DNA of 64,000 bases from Bifidobacterium sp. WK041_4_12 (GCF_041080795.1 NZ_CP129674.1:1488001-1552000); one strand, 5' to 3'; counted from the first letter of the stretch, positions 1-10,069 are shown. Program-made: numbers and translations. The notes: generated by a model not told the origin, from the letters alone.

Positions 1-2495
1 GCACTGCCAAAGCCTCGTGTCTCCATCGCCGTTGCCAGCATGGTCGAGCGACGAATTGAAAGCACCAGCAACGCGAATGCCTGTGGGAAGAACGCAGCAA
101 CGGCGTTCTCGTCACCCAATCCACGAGATCTGCGCGATGAAGTCAAGGCTGCCCAGTCATCCTGCAATACGCTGAACAGGCGTATGCCCGCCAGACCCCC
201 ATATACGAATCTGTCTGGCAGATGCAGAATCTGCGTGAACGAGTCGGCCAGATCGGTCGCATCAATGCCGAATACCATGATTATCGCGGGAATGCCGATA
301 GCAAGAATACGGATGGCGGTCGCGATAGCCAGTGTTGCGGAACGGTCGGTGACATGGATCATTCCCCATTGCCACCATGTGTCGCCACCCACTTTTCCGT
401 AGAGCAGCACCGCCAGTGCTGCGCCCGGCGCACCCACGAAAATCGGCCATGAATATGTAAGTATTCTCCATGGCGATAGACCAGCGCACAGGAAGCCCAG
501 CAGCTCAAGGCCGAGTGCGACGCTTGCAGAAACCCAATCGAGGCTCAGCAATAGTGGGATGGTCATCATCATGGCACCAATGAGTCGTATCGCTGGATTC
601 AAAGCCGCTATGAAACGGGAATGACTGGATTGGCGAGGAGGCTCTCGGCGATCTTCCGCGTCACTCACCGCAATCATGTCGTCATGGGTCTGACTGTTCG
701 CATGCTCGGCTTTCCAAGCCTGTTCGGAATCAGACGACGATGGAACCAATTCAACGACACGCGCATCCAACGCCGTGACCATCTCGAGGTCATGCGTCAC
801 GACGATGATGCACACACCCTCGCGGCGCAGGGAGTCGATGTATCGAACGATCTGCATCCATGTGCATCGGTCCTGACCAAATGTGGGTTCATCGAGCAGA
901 AGCACCTTTGGAGCCGCAGCCATGGCCGATGCGACCGTCAATCGTCGCTTCTCTCCGCCAGAAAGCGTGTAGGGATTCGCCTTCGCATACTGCAGAAGAT
1001 TGAAGCGTTCCAGCAGCTTGCGGGCAATGGAATGTGCCTGCGCCTCGTCCATGCCGATCTTGAGCGGTGCAAGCATCACCTCTTCCAACACGGTTCCCTT
1101 GGCGAACTGATGCTCAGGATTCTGGAACACGTATGAGATTCTCGATGCCAGATCGGTTGACTTCCATGCATGCGGGTCGTCGCTCTTGAGATTCCCTGCA
1201 AGTTCAGGTGTGGCCCTGACCGTGCCATTCACCGGTTTCAGCAGTCCAGCAAGCGTCATCGAAAGCGTTGACTTCCCCACCCCGTTGGCTCCCACAAGCG
1301 CCGTTATCTGCCCTTGTGCAAACTCAAGGTTGATATGCTCGGCAATCGCCTGACCGTGACGTCCGATAGCGAGATCGCGCGTAGTGAGCATCGTCGTTCC
1401 CGTGCCCACCTGTGCAGATGTATCAGGCTTGCCTTCGCCGTGCACGCGCCGAATCTCGTCCGTGGCCTTGCGATATCGCCTGGGCATCCATATGCCCAAT
1501 GCTGCGAAATCCAGCGTCGTGTCGGTGAACACTTCATCCGGCGTGCCATCGGCAACGATAACCGTGCGTCTGAAACCCTTCCGGGAAATTTCGTCAGTCG
1601 ACGGATCGGATGGCTTGACAGGCGATGTACCCTCGCGTTCAAGCCCGAGCACGACAACCCTGTCGATCATATCGATCCAAGGCTCTGCCTTATGTTCCAC
1701 GAGCACCATCGTGGCATGCTGAGTGTCGACGACATTGCGCACCGCGCCGACAATCTGGCGCACTCCATCCGGGTCGAGATTGGCAGTCGGTTCATCGAGA
1801 AGCAGCACACCTGGACGCATGGCGAGCACACCTGCAAGGGCAAGACGCTGCATCTGACCACCACTGAGATGCGTGGTCGAACGATGCAGCTGCACATCGT
1901 CCAGGCCGACTTCATGAAGGCACGCTTCGACACGTTTCCAGATCTGCGTCCGAGGCACGTTCATATTTTCCGGACCGAATGCCACATTGTCACCAAGACG
2001 CTGAAAAATCGTCTGGGCATCCGGGTCCTGCAGCACGAGTCCAACCCGTCCTATGGCATCGTACACGGGCTGATCTCCGACATAGATCGAACCTTCTGTC
2101 GTGCCACCATCGCTGTCAATGAGCTGCGTGGTTGACTGCGTGGTTGACTGCGAATGTGAATCAGATGACTCAACTGAATGAGATGACTCGGTCGGCGTGG
2201 CTTCGACTGCATCGACTCCCAGCAGGCCGGCAGCCCCTTCAAGAATCGTGGATTTGCCAATGCCGGATGCTCCAAGCAGCAGCACACGTTCTCCGGCACG
2301 AATGTTGAGATTCAGATTTCGCACTGAGAAGTTACGACGTGATGCATGTCGGTATCCCCAGTTGCGCCATGACAGCGAAGCCGCCTGTCCAGCGGCTATT
2401 GCCTCCGAACGGCTGGAGAGGGAGACCTGCTCCGTCTCCGTCTCCTTCTGCGCTGTATGGGAATTCACTTCAGGAACGTGTGTCTGCATTGCCAT
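1..2495 (-). CDS. ykoD: Fused ECF transporter ATPase-ATPase-EcfT (thiamine/HMP type), 3' end outside window
   Basis: Read directly on the minus strand as one uninterrupted frame of about 831 codons that continues past the left edge. The start ATG at 2495 follows a GGAGAAG ribosome site 10 nt upstream. First ABC domain: Walker A GASGIGKST (about residues 75-83), signature LSGGQMQR, Walker B LLLDEPTANLD. Second ABC domain: GANGVGKST (about 402-410), LSGGEKRR, LLLDEPTFGQD. After about residue 625 a hydrophobic EcfT-type membrane domain follows, ending at the window edge with the conserved AMETRGFG-like coupling motif. YkoD proteins are duplicated ATPases of the YkoEDC hydroxymethylpyrimidine/thiamine importer; here the T-component is joined to them. 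The ORF lies 39 nt downstream of ykoE and a TPP riboswitch, so it is probably thiamine-repressed. A 12-nt direct repeat near 2128-2155 sits in an extra Ser/Thr-rich loop of the first ATPase. Confidence 0.88.
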   Translation of the reverse strand, partial: MAMQTHVPEVNSHTAQKETETEQVSLSSRSEAIAAGQAASLSWRNWGYRHASRRNFSVRNLNLNIRAGERVLLLGASGIGKSTILEGAAGLLGVDAVEATPTESSHSVESSDSHSQSTTQSTTQLIDSDGGTTEGSIYVGDQPVYDAIGRVGLVLQDPDAQTIFQRLGDNVAFGPENMNVPRTQIWKRVEACLHEVGLDDVQLHRSTTHLSGGQMQRLALAGVLAMRPGVLLLDEPTANLDPDGVRQIVGAVRNVVDTQHATMVLVEHKAEPWIDMIDRVVVLGLEREGTSPVKPSDPSTDEISRKGFRRTVIVADGTPDEVFTDTTLDFAALGIWMPRRYRKATDEIRRVHGEGKPDTSAQVGTGTTMLTTRDLAIGRHGQAIAEHINLEFAQGQITALVGANGVGKSTLSMTLAGLLKPVNGTVRATPELAGNLKSDDPHAWKSTDLASRISYVFQNPEHQFAKGTVLEEVMLAPLKIGMDEAQAHSIARKLLERFNLLQYAKANPYTLSGGEKRRLTVASAMAAAPKVLLLDEPTFGQDRCTWMQIVRYIDSLRREGVCIIVVTHDLEMVTALDARVVELVPSSSDSEQAWKAEHANSQTHDDMIAVSDAEDRREPPRQSSHSRFIAALNPAIRLIGAMMMTIPLLLSLDWVSASVALGLELLGFLCAGLSPWRILTYSWPIFVGAPGAALAVLLYGKVGGDTWWQWGMIHVTDRSATLAIATAIRILAIGIPAIIMVFGIDATDLADSFTQILHLPDRFVYGGLAGIRLFSVLQDDWAALTSSRRSRGLGDENAVAAFFPQAFALLVLSIRRSTMLATAMETRGFGS

Positions 2496-2534
2496 CGCCA
2501 AATGTCTTCTCCGTTATGTTTATGTGCATGACGT

Positions 2535-3152
2535 TCAGGCTGTGATTCCGCGAACATCGCGGCCTGATGCAAAGCGGTCGAGCGCACCCGTATGGGCTAT
2601 GGCGATATAGAGATACCACATCAGAACTCCTGCGACGAGCATGGCAGAAATGATGGTGGTTATCAGGTTGATGAATCCGTATGAGCCAGCCCAGTTGATT
2701 GCCTGAAGATTCGTGAAGAATGTATATCCCCAGCAGCCGATGCCCGCGAGCACACCAGAGAGAGCAGTCACCGCAAGATTCCACGTGCGATACATGAAGA
2801 TGACGAATGCGATCTCAGCCATGAAACCCTGAACCAGACCGATATAGAGCGTGGAAATTCCCCACGCGTTGCCTAGTATGGCTTCGAGCACTGCTGCGAT
2901 GACTTCCGCGTACACCGCAGCCCCTGGCTTTCGAACGATGATGGCAGCAAGAGGCCCTGCGAACAGCCACAGGCCGTTAAGCAATCCGGAAAGACCTGGA
3001 ACGACAGCCTCCATAGGGCTTCCTGCGACGTTCCAGAGCAGTGCAGCCGCCCAGAAAATCAATGAACTCACCACTCCGATGACTGATGCAACGGCGATGT
3101 CGACAACCCGCCAGCGGAGTGACGTGTGCGAAGAACTTGTAACTGATGTCAT
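2535..3152 (-). CDS. ykoE: ECF transporter S component, YkoE family (HMP/thiamine)
   Basis: A 205-residue integral membrane protein with about five to six hydrophobic segments. It has the YkoE-type pattern: an N-terminal helix around residues 15-40, a GLSGLLNGLWLFAGPLAA loop-helix, and repeated Ala/Gly-rich helices. In the family this subunit binds hydroxymethylpyrimidine or thiamine and docks on the ATPase/EcfT energising module. It is the first gene after the TPP riboswitch and precedes the ATPase-EcfT fusion on the same strand. AGAGATAAGG precedes the ATG at 3152. The substrate assignment rests on the riboswitch and the family; transport was not shown here. Confidence 0.88.
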   Translation of the reverse strand: MTSVTSSSHTSLRWRVVDIAVASVIGVVSSLIFWAAALLWNVAGSPMEAVVPGLSGLLNGLWLFAGPLAAIIVRKPGAAVYAEVIAAVLEAILGNAWGISTLYIGLVQGFMAEIAFVIFMYRTWNLAVTALSGVLAGIGCWGYTFFTNLQAINWAGSYGFINLITTIISAMLVAGVLMWYLYIAIAHTGALDRFASGRDVRGITA

Positions 3153-3220
3153 GATGTGCCTTATCTCTCAGATATGCATCTCTGATGTGCATATTCCCTA
3201 AAGGCACGGGAAAGATGGAC

Positions 3221-3306
3221 TTCCGTGCGCCGGCATTACCCGGTATACGTTCGTTCGGTCGAGGCTAGGCCTCATCTCAGCCGTCCGCAATCCGGACAGC
3301 CCCCGT
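3221..3306 (-). promoter_or_regulatory. TPP (THI-box) riboswitch
   Basis: Read on the minus strand, the segment carries the conserved thi-box blocks in order: GGGGCTGTCC, GGACGGCTGAGATGAGGCC, GACCGAACG, then ACCGGGTAATGCCGGCGCACGGAAG. The CTGAGA and GGGTAATGCCGGC elements are hallmarks of the TPP aptamer. A second hairpin follows immediately (GCACGGAAG pairing with CTTTCCCGTGC, 3201-3229) without a strong T-run, so it may act by masking downstream sequence or as a weak terminator. It lies about 70 nt upstream of ykoE and should repress ykoE and the ATPase-EcfT gene when TPP is abundant. Confidence 0.93.
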
Positions 3307-3396
3307 GTCTGCATTCGATAATAACCTATCCCATGACCAAGGCTGGATATCGAGCGATACTCCCTATTTTCAGTTATCACATCGTGCAGCAGTCAA

Positions 3397-3438
3397 GCCA
3401 GCTAACTCAAGCCAGATAGCGCAAATGAGCTAGCTGGC
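3397..3438 (-). terminator. Hairpin downstream of the dipeptidase gene
   Basis: Arms GCCAGCTA (3397-3404) and TAGCTGGC (3431-3438), extended by CTCA/TGAG pairing, form a stem of about 13 bp just after the dipeptidase stop. On the minus strand only a short TTGACT follows rather than a long T-run, so this is a candidate weak terminator or 3'-end stabiliser. Confidence 0.4.
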
Positions 3439-3456
3439 AGAGCGTGAGACATCACT

Positions 3457-4824
3457 CTATCGACCTAGGGCTTGCATCAGCAAGGCTTCGGCGACGATAT
3501 TCCTACGCAGTCCATAGAGCGAGATGGATTCGTTCGGACTGTGAGCATTCGATTGTGGATCTTCCGGTCCCGTAACCAGCACCTGCGCATGGGGGAACAG
3601 CCTCTGCAGTTCGGGAATGAACGGGATCGAACCTCCCTCCCCTTTGTTGATGGGTTCAACGCCGAAAGCCTGTGCCATCGCTGCCTGCGCATCCTTGACT
3701 GCTTCGCTGCTGGGATCCATAGCCCAACCCATGCCGTTCTCCAAGGGCTTGACCTCAACGACCGCTCCGAATGGCGCATGCTCCTTCAAGAATTCCGTCA
3801 ATGCCTGCTGCGCTTCTTCAGGGCGTTGCGAAGGCGCCGTACGCAAGGAAAGTCTGAAGGTGGCAGAATCCGCGAGCACGTTGAATGAACCTTCAACCGG
3901 ATGGGCGTCAAATCCGATGACGGAAACGCTTGGCTTGGTCCAGAGCCGGGAAGCCAAGGAATCGGTGCCGGTCATCTTCCATGACGGCAGCACGGCAGCA
4001 TCATGACGAAGCGTTGCCTCATCGATATCCTGCTGAAGTCCTCCAACGGGCTCCTGACTCTTCAGCCCTGGAATCTGCAAGGAACCATCGGCATCGTACA
4101 TGCTTGCAATAAGCATGGCCGCCACGGTATTCGCATCAAGAATAGGGCCGCCGAACTGGCCGGAATGCACCGGATGTCCCAGAACCCGAACGGTCACGTC
4201 AACATCCGTATTGCCGCGCAAGGATGTGGTCAGACTGGGAATCTTATCGGACCAGTTGCCCGAATCCGCAACGATGATCACATCTGATTCGAAGGCATCC
4301 TTATGAGCCTTGATGAAGGGAATGAAGCTCGGTGAGCCCATCTCCTCCTCGCCTTCGAAGAACACCTTGATGTTGACTCTCAGGTCCTCGCCCAGCGCCA
4401 GCAGACTTCCGGCATGAATGGCAATTCCGCCGCCATCGTCGGCAGCCCCGCGACCGAACAGGCGATCACCCTTCGTAGTGGCGGTGAATGCGTCGGTATC
4501 CCATTGCGAAGGATCAGGAACAGGCTGCACATCATGATGCGCATATAGGAGAACGGTCGGAGCATTCTCGTCAACGATCTTGGAGCCAACCACTTCAAAC
4601 GCGCCTGGCGTTCCATCGGGATTGGTCGACTGCACGACGCGAGTGTCAACACCCAGTTTCCTGAGCTCATTGGAAACGAAGTCTGCGGATCTGCGCATAT
4701 GGTCCCCGGTGATTCCCTTCGCGGAAACGGCTGCGAGGGCAACCTTCTTCGACAGCACATCGACAATCGCATCCCAATGCCTGTCAACGCGAGACCTTAT
4801 TTCGTCCAACGTGATTTCGGTCAT
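3457..4824 (-). CDS. M20-family metallo-dipeptidase
   Basis: 455 residues, full length for the M20A dipeptidase family. Metal-ligand motifs are visible in order: LLYAHHDVQP (His/Asp, about residues 93-101), GRGAADDGGG (about 124-133), FEGEEEMGSP (general-base Glu, about 156-165), the bridging GHPVHSG in the inserted dimerisation domain, and NAHSPNES near the C-terminus supplying the last His. Such cytosolic enzymes hydrolyse di- and tripeptides using two zinc ions. The first M20 motif reads HHD where HYD is more common. It is monocistronic, convergent with nothing, and divergent from the DUF3043 gene. The exact substrate is not predictable. Confidence 0.9.
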   Translation of the reverse strand: MTEITLDEIRSRVDRHWDAIVDVLSKKVALAAVSAKGITGDHMRRSADFVSNELRKLGVDTRVVQSTNPDGTPGAFEVVGSKIVDENAPTVLLYAHHDVQPVPDPSQWDTDAFTATTKGDRLFGRGAADDGGGIAIHAGSLLALGEDLRVNIKVFFEGEEEMGSPSFIPFIKAHKDAFESDVIIVADSGNWSDKIPSLTTSLRGNTDVDVTVRVLGHPVHSGQFGGPILDANTVAAMLIASMYDADGSLQIPGLKSQEPVGGLQQDIDEATLRHDAAVLPSWKMTGTDSLASRLWTKPSVSVIGFDAHPVEGSFNVLADSATFRLSLRTAPSQRPEEAQQALTEFLKEHAPFGAVVEVKPLENGMGWAMDPSSEAVKDAQAAMAQAFGVEPINKGEGGSIPFIPELQRLFPHAQVLVTGPEDPQSNAHSPNESISLYGLRRNIVAEALLMQALGR

Positions 4825-4899
4825 AGCCTATCTCCTCCGCTCGCACATGTGGCCTGTTGAAACGCATCACGCGTCTATGCGTCACCGTAACCTGTTCGC

Positions 4900-5511
4900 A
4901 TGACATGGAACCCACTCAAACGTAAGAATGACGCGGATAATGCGGCACAAGTAGCCTTCGATTCCGAGCCGGAAGGCACGGGCAAGGGACGCCCGACGCC
5001 AAAGCGAAAACAGGCCGAGGCAGAGAACCTTCACCCCATCGTTCCCAAGGATCGAAAAGCCAGTCGAAAGGTCGAACGCGAAAAGCTTCGTGTCCGCCAG
5101 GACAGCGAATATCAGGCCATGCGCACTGGCGACGTGAACCACATGCCAAAGGCGGAACGGCTTGCATCCCGCGTATACGTGAGGGATTACATCGATGCCA
5201 GGTGGAACATCGCAGAGTTCTTCGTTCCTATCGCATTCATTATTCTGCTGGGCTCGTTTATCGTCTCATCATTCTATCCAGTGCTTTCGGTGCCGCTGCT
5301 GATTCTGATGTATGTCTATCTGTTCGCCTCGGTAATCGATATTGCTATCATGTGGCGCGGTCTGAAACGCAAGCTCATCGCCAAGTTCGGCGAGCAGTCA
5401 GTGGCCAAGGGCTCCCGCATGGCAAGCTATGCATGGTCGCGTACGCTGCAGATGCGTCGCTGGCGCATGCCACGCCCCAGCAGCAAAAAACATGGGAACT
5501 GGCCAAAGTAA
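4900..5511 (+). CDS. DUF3043 membrane protein
   Basis: 203 residues. A charged, Lys/Arg-rich N-terminal half (about 1-100) precedes two hydrophobic segments at about 104-124 and 127-149 and a basic cytoplasmic tail. The NHMPKAERLASRVYVRDYID stretch before the membrane part and the two-helix layout match the actinobacterial DUF3043 family. No function is established for the family. It lies upstream of lpd on the same strand, separated by 342 bp, so it is probably its own unit. Confidence 0.8.
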   Translation: MTWNPLKRKNDADNAAQVAFDSEPEGTGKGRPTPKRKQAEAENLHPIVPKDRKASRKVEREKLRVRQDSEYQAMRTGDVNHMPKAERLASRVYVRDYIDARWNIAEFFVPIAFIILLGSFIVSSFYPVLSVPLLILMYVYLFASVIDIAIMWRGLKRKLIAKFGEQSVAKGSRMASYAWSRTLQMRRWRMPRPSSKKHGNWPK

Positions 5512-5853
5512 CTCTCAACAGCGATACATCACTGCCATACGGCATCGTTATGTAGCTCTGTTTACGGCACACTCACAGAGCGCTGCCGCACAACAGTCGC
5601 ACAACTGTCACACAGCGCTGTCGCACAACAATGCCGTTGCTGCGTTCATGCCACAGCCCTCGCATGCGCCCGCCGTCAATAAGGAATCAGCGAATCATCA
5701 ATCCCGATCCCTATTCACGGTGGGCGTATTCCGTTCAATCCGTGTAAGAACGCTGCCATGTCCTTATGCTTGAAACCATGAACCCTACAGGAGTCGAACG
5801 CTTGACTCGTGCAGACGAAGTAACTGAATCGATACATCTAGGAGGCTTCACCG
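5512..5853 (+). other. Intergenic region between DUF3043 gene and lpd
   Basis: No gene recognised. There is a hairpin with arms AGCTCTGT (5554-5561) and ACAGAGC (5575-5581) just after the DUF3043 stop, without a T-run. Two imperfect 22-nt direct repeats built on AGCGCTGYCGCACAACA lie near 5576 and 5609. The lpd ribosome site AGGAGG is at 5840-5845. No convincing -35/-10 pair was found. Confidence 0.4.
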
Positions 5854-7341
5854 TTGACTGATTCATCGCATACACCAGGCTCAGAAGACACCTTTGATCT
5901 GGTAGTCATAGGCTCGGGCCCTGGAGGATACACGGCTGCACTGCGGGCTGCTGAGCTTGGTTCCAGCGTGGCAGTCATCGAAAAGGATGACGTCGTCGGT
6001 GGCGTGTGCCTGAATCGAGGATGCATCCCCACGAAGGCACTGATCACCGCCGTGCATGACATTGAGACCGCGAGGCACGCTCAGTCCGTTGGCGTCAATC
6101 TGGAATTTCATGGCATCGATTACGGTGCACTGATGAAGCATAAGCGTCATATGGTGCACACGATGACCGAAGGACTTTCTGCGCTGTTGTCGCATCGCAA
6201 GGTGAGAGTCGTCCACGGCGAGGCGAGCATTGCCATGAATCATGACGTCATCGTAGACGAGGGTGATTCCAAGCGCACGCTCAAGGCCAGTGACATCATC
6301 GTAGCCACCGGATCAGTAGCTCGACCTTTCAACGACCAACCATTCTCGCACTCAGTCATCGATTCAGATCGGGCTCTTGCGCTCGACACCTTCCCCACCA
6401 GTGCCGTAATCATCGGTTCGGGTGCGGTTGCCTTGGAGTTTGCCAGTCTGTGGAACACCGCCGGAACCAAGGTCACGCTCCTTGCTCGACGTGACCGTGT
6501 CCTCTCGCATTGGAGCCGCAGAGCAGGGGTGACCCTCACCAGAGAGCTGCAACGCAATGGGATCAAGGTCATCACACATGCCGACACCACCAGCATCGAC
6601 AGTGGCGAGAATCTCGGCGTAACCGTCCACTACGACCTGGCTGAACAGCGAGCTTCTGAGTCCGAAAGCGGCGACAGCACAGAATCCACGTCGCATCAGG
6701 TATCTGCCGATGTGGTACTTGTGGCCATAGGCCGCACGCCGTCTACAGGCGCTGCATGGTTCAAGGAGGCAGGCATCGAACTCGATAACCATGGTCTGGT
6801 GAAAACCGACGAGCTGGGTCAGACCAGCGCCAAGCATATCTGGGCAGTCGGCGACATAACGGCCGGCCGTCAGATGGCCCATCGTGCCTTCGAACAGGGC
6901 ATGACAACGGCTGAGGCGATTGCCGGGCTCAAGCCTGAGCCTGTTGACAACGATACGATTCCTTCAGTGGTCTTCAGCTCTCCCGAGGCTGCATGCGTCG
7001 GTCTGACGCTCGAAGATGCCGAGGCACGCGAAGAACTCAACGATGTCAAGGAGACCGCCTTCCCGATGCTTTCGAATGCGCGCGTGCAGATGACAGGGCA
7101 GAATGGCTCTCTTTCTGTGGTTACTGGCTGCGAACAGTCGCATCCAGACACTCCTATCATTCTTGGCATGCATATGGTTGGCCCGAGTGCCACCGAGCTG
7201 ATAGCCGAGGCGGAAGAGATGGTGGGCAACAAGACACCATTGAGCAAGGCGGCGCGTCTGATCCACCCGCATCCAACCATCAGTGAAACCATAGGCGAGG
7301 CATTGCTCAAGGCAGACGGCAGACCGTTAAACTCACGTTGA
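5854..7341 (+). CDS. lpd: Dihydrolipoyl dehydrogenase
   Basis: 495 residues. The start is a TTG at 5854, set by an AGGAGG 8 nt upstream. The FAD-binding motif is GSGPGGY (20-26). The redox disulfide is CLNRGC (Cys52, Cys57). A second dinucleotide-binding motif, GSGAVALEFA, lies near residue 190, and the AVGDITAGRQMAH flavin-binding segment follows. The C-terminal HPHPTISE carries the catalytic His. The family transfers electrons from dihydrolipoamide to NAD+. No E1/E2 genes lie next to it here, so its partner complex cannot be named from context. Confidence 0.9.
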   Translation: MTDSSHTPGSEDTFDLVVIGSGPGGYTAALRAAELGSSVAVIEKDDVVGGVCLNRGCIPTKALITAVHDIETARHAQSVGVNLEFHGIDYGALMKHKRHMVHTMTEGLSALLSHRKVRVVHGEASIAMNHDVIVDEGDSKRTLKASDIIVATGSVARPFNDQPFSHSVIDSDRALALDTFPTSAVIIGSGAVALEFASLWNTAGTKVTLLARRDRVLSHWSRRAGVTLTRELQRNGIKVITHADTTSIDSGENLGVTVHYDLAEQRASESESGDSTESTSHQVSADVVLVAIGRTPSTGAAWFKEAGIELDNHGLVKTDELGQTSAKHIWAVGDITAGRQMAHRAFEQGMTTAEAIAGLKPEPVDNDTIPSVVFSSPEAACVGLTLEDAEAREELNDVKETAFPMLSNARVQMTGQNGSLSVVTGCEQSHPDTPIILGMHMVGPSATELIAEAEEMVGNKTPLSKAARLIHPHPTISETIGEALLKADGRPLNSR

Positions 7342-7560
7342 GCCCATGGTGATTGTTTCACTGACAGTTGACTGACAGTTGTGAGGGTATGTGCAAAAAT
7401 TCGTGGGTAGACATTCGTGGGTCGGCGGATAGTCGTCGCTCTAGAACCGTTCGTCAGCTTTCTTGATAGACTATCCTGTCAGAGATCCACATGCAGATGT
7501 TCCCGAAGTAACATCGCATGTGGAGCCTACATGCGTGGCCAAATCGAATGAGGGATGGTA

Positions 7561-8301
7561 ATGGCAGACAAGACTGAGCAGACGAGCGCTAAGAAGTCCA
7601 AAAAGAAAAAGGACAGCACACTCTCCCAGATCATACAGATTTATAAGTTCACAGTGAAGGATGATCCGGCGCTTCCCTGGTTCCTTGCGGGCGCAGTGAT
7701 AGCGCCAATCCTTGTGGCAGTCATCCTGGTACTCGTATTCCATATGGGCATCATTGCAACGATCATGACCGTCATCACCGGTATCATGCTCGGCGTTCTT
7801 CTCGCAACGATCACATTGACTCGCCGTTCCGACCGAGTCGGATACAAGCGCATGGAGTCTCGCACTGGCGCGACGGGTGCAGTGCTGAATCGCATCACCC
7901 GTGGCGGTTTCAATTTCCCACAGGTTCCGGTGTGGATCGACATGAAGACCAAGGATGCCGTCTGGCGCGGCTCTGGTCGAACAGGCGTATATCTGGTTGG
8001 CGAAGGCGATTATGGCCATGTCATGAGAGCTCTGGACCGCGAGGAATCCAAAATCAAGCGCATCACCCGTGGATCCGATATTCCCATCTATAAGATCAGC
8101 GTCGGCCATGGCGAGAAGCAGGTTCCTCTGAACCAGCTTCAGCGCACGGTCATGCGAAAGAAGATCAAGCTCACCAAGCTCGAACTCGGTGTGTTGAACG
8201 AGCGTCTGACCACATTGCAGCAGAAATCCTCCCTGGGTGTGCCCAAGGGCATAGATCCGACCAAGGTACGCGTCAATCGCAGAGCAATGCGGGGTCGCTG
8301 A
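7561..8301 (+). CDS. DUF4191 membrane protein
   Basis: About 246 residues. A Lys-rich N-terminus is followed by two hydrophobic helices (about residues 41-64 and 66-86), then a conserved soluble part with RSDRVGYKRMESRTGATGAV and WIDMKTKDAVWRG. This arrangement is the actinobacterial DUF4191 family, often found beside glnA as here. ATG 7561 is preferred over ATG 7555 because GAGGG then lies at a normal distance. Function unknown. It is transcribed toward a terminator at 8445. Confidence 0.8.
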   Translation: MADKTEQTSAKKSKKKKDSTLSQIIQIYKFTVKDDPALPWFLAGAVIAPILVAVILVLVFHMGIIATIMTVITGIMLGVLLATITLTRRSDRVGYKRMESRTGATGAVLNRITRGGFNFPQVPVWIDMKTKDAVWRGSGRTGVYLVGEGDYGHVMRALDREESKIKRITRGSDIPIYKISVGHGEKQVPLNQLQRTVMRKKIKLTKLELGVLNERLTTLQQKSSLGVPKGIDPTKVRVNRRAMRGR

Positions 8302-8444
8302 CCTTAAGTCCTGTCGTTCTGATAGCGCAAGGCTTCATAGCGCCAGACTTCATAGCGCCATGCAATTACATGTCGCTGAGGAGAGTCTTGCAGGACAGAC
8401 GCTTGCTTGATGAATGAGAAACGCAGCAATGTTTCAACCAATAG

Positions 8445-8485
8445 GCGGTTTTGATGAGTTATGGCTCACCAGAACCGCTTTTTTA
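8445..8485 (+). terminator. Rho-independent terminator before glnA
   Basis: A GCGGTTTTGATGAG arm pairs with CTCACCAGAACCGC across a short loop and is followed by TTTTTT (8479-8484). It ends the DUF4191 transcript and insulates glnA. Just upstream (about 8335-8362) there is a short direct repeat, TTCATAGCGCCA. Confidence 0.85.
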
Positions 8486-8602
8486 TAGCCTTTTGCCATA
8501 TTCAACACCCATCCGAAACATCCTCGTAACGTAAGCGGCCAGTTCGCGAAACCCATGCTTCTAGACTTAGGTAACGTACGTTCTCATGAAAGGAGCAGTT
8601 CA

Positions 8603-10039
8603 TTGAGTGAACTGAAGACAAAGGCCGATTGCGAGGCTCTGATTAACAAAGAGGGTGTTGAGTACGTTTCCGTACGCTTCACCGATTTGATCGGCATCCA
8701 GCAGCATTTCACTGTGCCGGCACAGGACTTCCTGAACGATGCGTTCACTGATGGAATGCCATTCGATGGTTCCTCAGTGCAAGGCTTCCAGGCCATCAAT
8801 GAATCGGACATGAAGCTCGTTCCAGATCCAACGACGGCTTTCATTGATCCATTCCGCAAGCACAAGACGCTTGATGTGGCTTTCTCCATCGTTGACCCTG
8901 TCACCGATGAACCATATTCACGCGATCCACGTCAGGTCGCTGCCAAGGCTGAGGCATTCCTCAAGTCCACCGGCATTGCCGACACTGCATCATTTGCTCC
9001 TGAAGCAGAATTCTTCATCTTCGACAAGGTTCGTTTCGAGAACAGCATGAACCGCTCCTTCTACGAAGTCGACTCCATCGAAGCTCCTTGGAATTCCGGT
9101 ACAGACATCGAAGATGACGGCACACCGAACATTGGCTTCAAGAACCGTGTCAAGCGCGGTTACTTCCCAGTCCCTCCAACGGACCACAACCAGGATCTTC
9201 GCGACGACATGGTTGCCAACCTGCAGAAGGTCGGTTTGATTCTTGAGCGCTCTCACCACGAGGTTGCCGGTGCAGGTCAGCAAGAGATCAACTACCGCTT
9301 CAACACATTGCAGCATGCTGGCGATGATTTGATGAAGTACAAGTATGTCGTTCACGAGACCGCAGCACAGGCCGGCAAGGCAGCAACATTCATGCCTAAG
9401 CCCATGGCTGGAGATAACGGAACCGGCATGCACTGCCACCAGTCCCTCTGGAAAGACGGCAAGCCACTCTTCTACGACGAGCTCGGCTACGGCGGTCTCT
9501 CCGACATTGCACGCTGGTATGTTGGTGGTCTGATCAAGCACGCTTCAGCCGTGCTCGCCTTCACCAACCCTTCCATGAACTCTTACCACCGCTTGGTTCC
9601 AGGATATGAAGCTCCTGTCAACTTGGTCTATTCGGCACGTAACCGCTCTGCTGCCATCCGTATTCCTCTCGCAGGAACCTCACCGGCTGCAAAGCGCATC
9701 GAGTTCCGCGCACCAGATCCAAGCTCGAACCCATTCCTCGCCTTCTCCGCACAGATGATGGCAGGACTCGATGGCATTCTCAACCACATCGAGCCACCGG
9801 ATCCAGTCGACAAGGATCTCTATGAGCTTCCACCAGAAGAGCATGAGAAGATTGCTCAGGTTCCAGGATCCCTTGAAGAGGCTCTCCACGCGTTGGAAGA
9901 GGATCATGACTTCCTTCAAGCTGGCGACGTCTTCACCGACGACCTGATCCAGACCTGGATCGACATGAAGAAGGGCGAACTCGACTTGGCTCGCCTCGCT
10001 CCAACTCCACTCGAGTACGAGCTCTACTTCCAGATCTGA
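8603..10039 (+). CDS. glnA: Type I glutamine synthetase
   Basis: 478 residues from the TTG at 8603, which follows AAAGGAGC; an in-frame ATG at 8555 lacks a ribosome site and would add 16 non-conserved residues. GS signatures are present: [11 protein letters not shown] near the N-terminus, the EAEFF metal-binding segment, [16 protein letters not shown] (ATP/Glu site), NRSAAIRIP and [20 protein letters not shown] near the C-terminus contains the Tyr that is adenylylated in GSI-beta enzymes. It catalyses ATP-dependent glutamate plus ammonia to glutamine in the cytosol and forms a dodecamer in the family. It sits between two terminators, so it is monocistronic, with no nitrogen-regulator site evident. 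Confidence 0.96.
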   Translation: MSELKTKADCEALINKEGVEYVSVRFTDLIGIQQHFTVPAQDFLNDAFTDGMPFDGSSVQGFQAINESDMKLVPDPTTAFIDPFRKHKTLDVAFSIVDPVTDEPYSRDPRQVAAKAEAFLKSTGIADTASFAPEAEFFIFDKVRFENSMNRSFYEVDSIEAPWNSGTDIEDDGTPNIGFKNRVKRGYFPVPPTDHNQDLRDDMVANLQKVGLILERSHHEVAGAGQQEINYRFNTLQHAGDDLMKYKYVVHETAAQAGKAATFMPKPMAGDNGTGMHCHQSLWKDGKPLFYDELGYGGLSDIARWYVGGLIKHASAVLAFTNPSMNSYHRLVPGYEAPVNLVYSARNRSAAIRIPLAGTSPAAKRIEFRAPDPSSNPFLAFSAQMMAGLDGILNHIEPPDPVDKDLYELPPEEHEKIAQVPGSLEEALHALEEDHDFLQAGDVFTDDLIQTWIDMKKGELDLARLAPTPLEYELYFQI

Positions 10040-10069
10040 AGCCTTGTGTAGCTGATAGCTTCTGTTTTC

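Noticed and set aside
1314..2135. 273-codon plus-strand frame
   Set aside because: Antisense to the ATPase-EcfT fusion, whose Walker and signature motifs are unmistakable on the minus strand.
5795..5835. TTGACT at about 5804 as a -35 for lpd
   Set aside because: No acceptable -10 lies 16-18 nt downstream.
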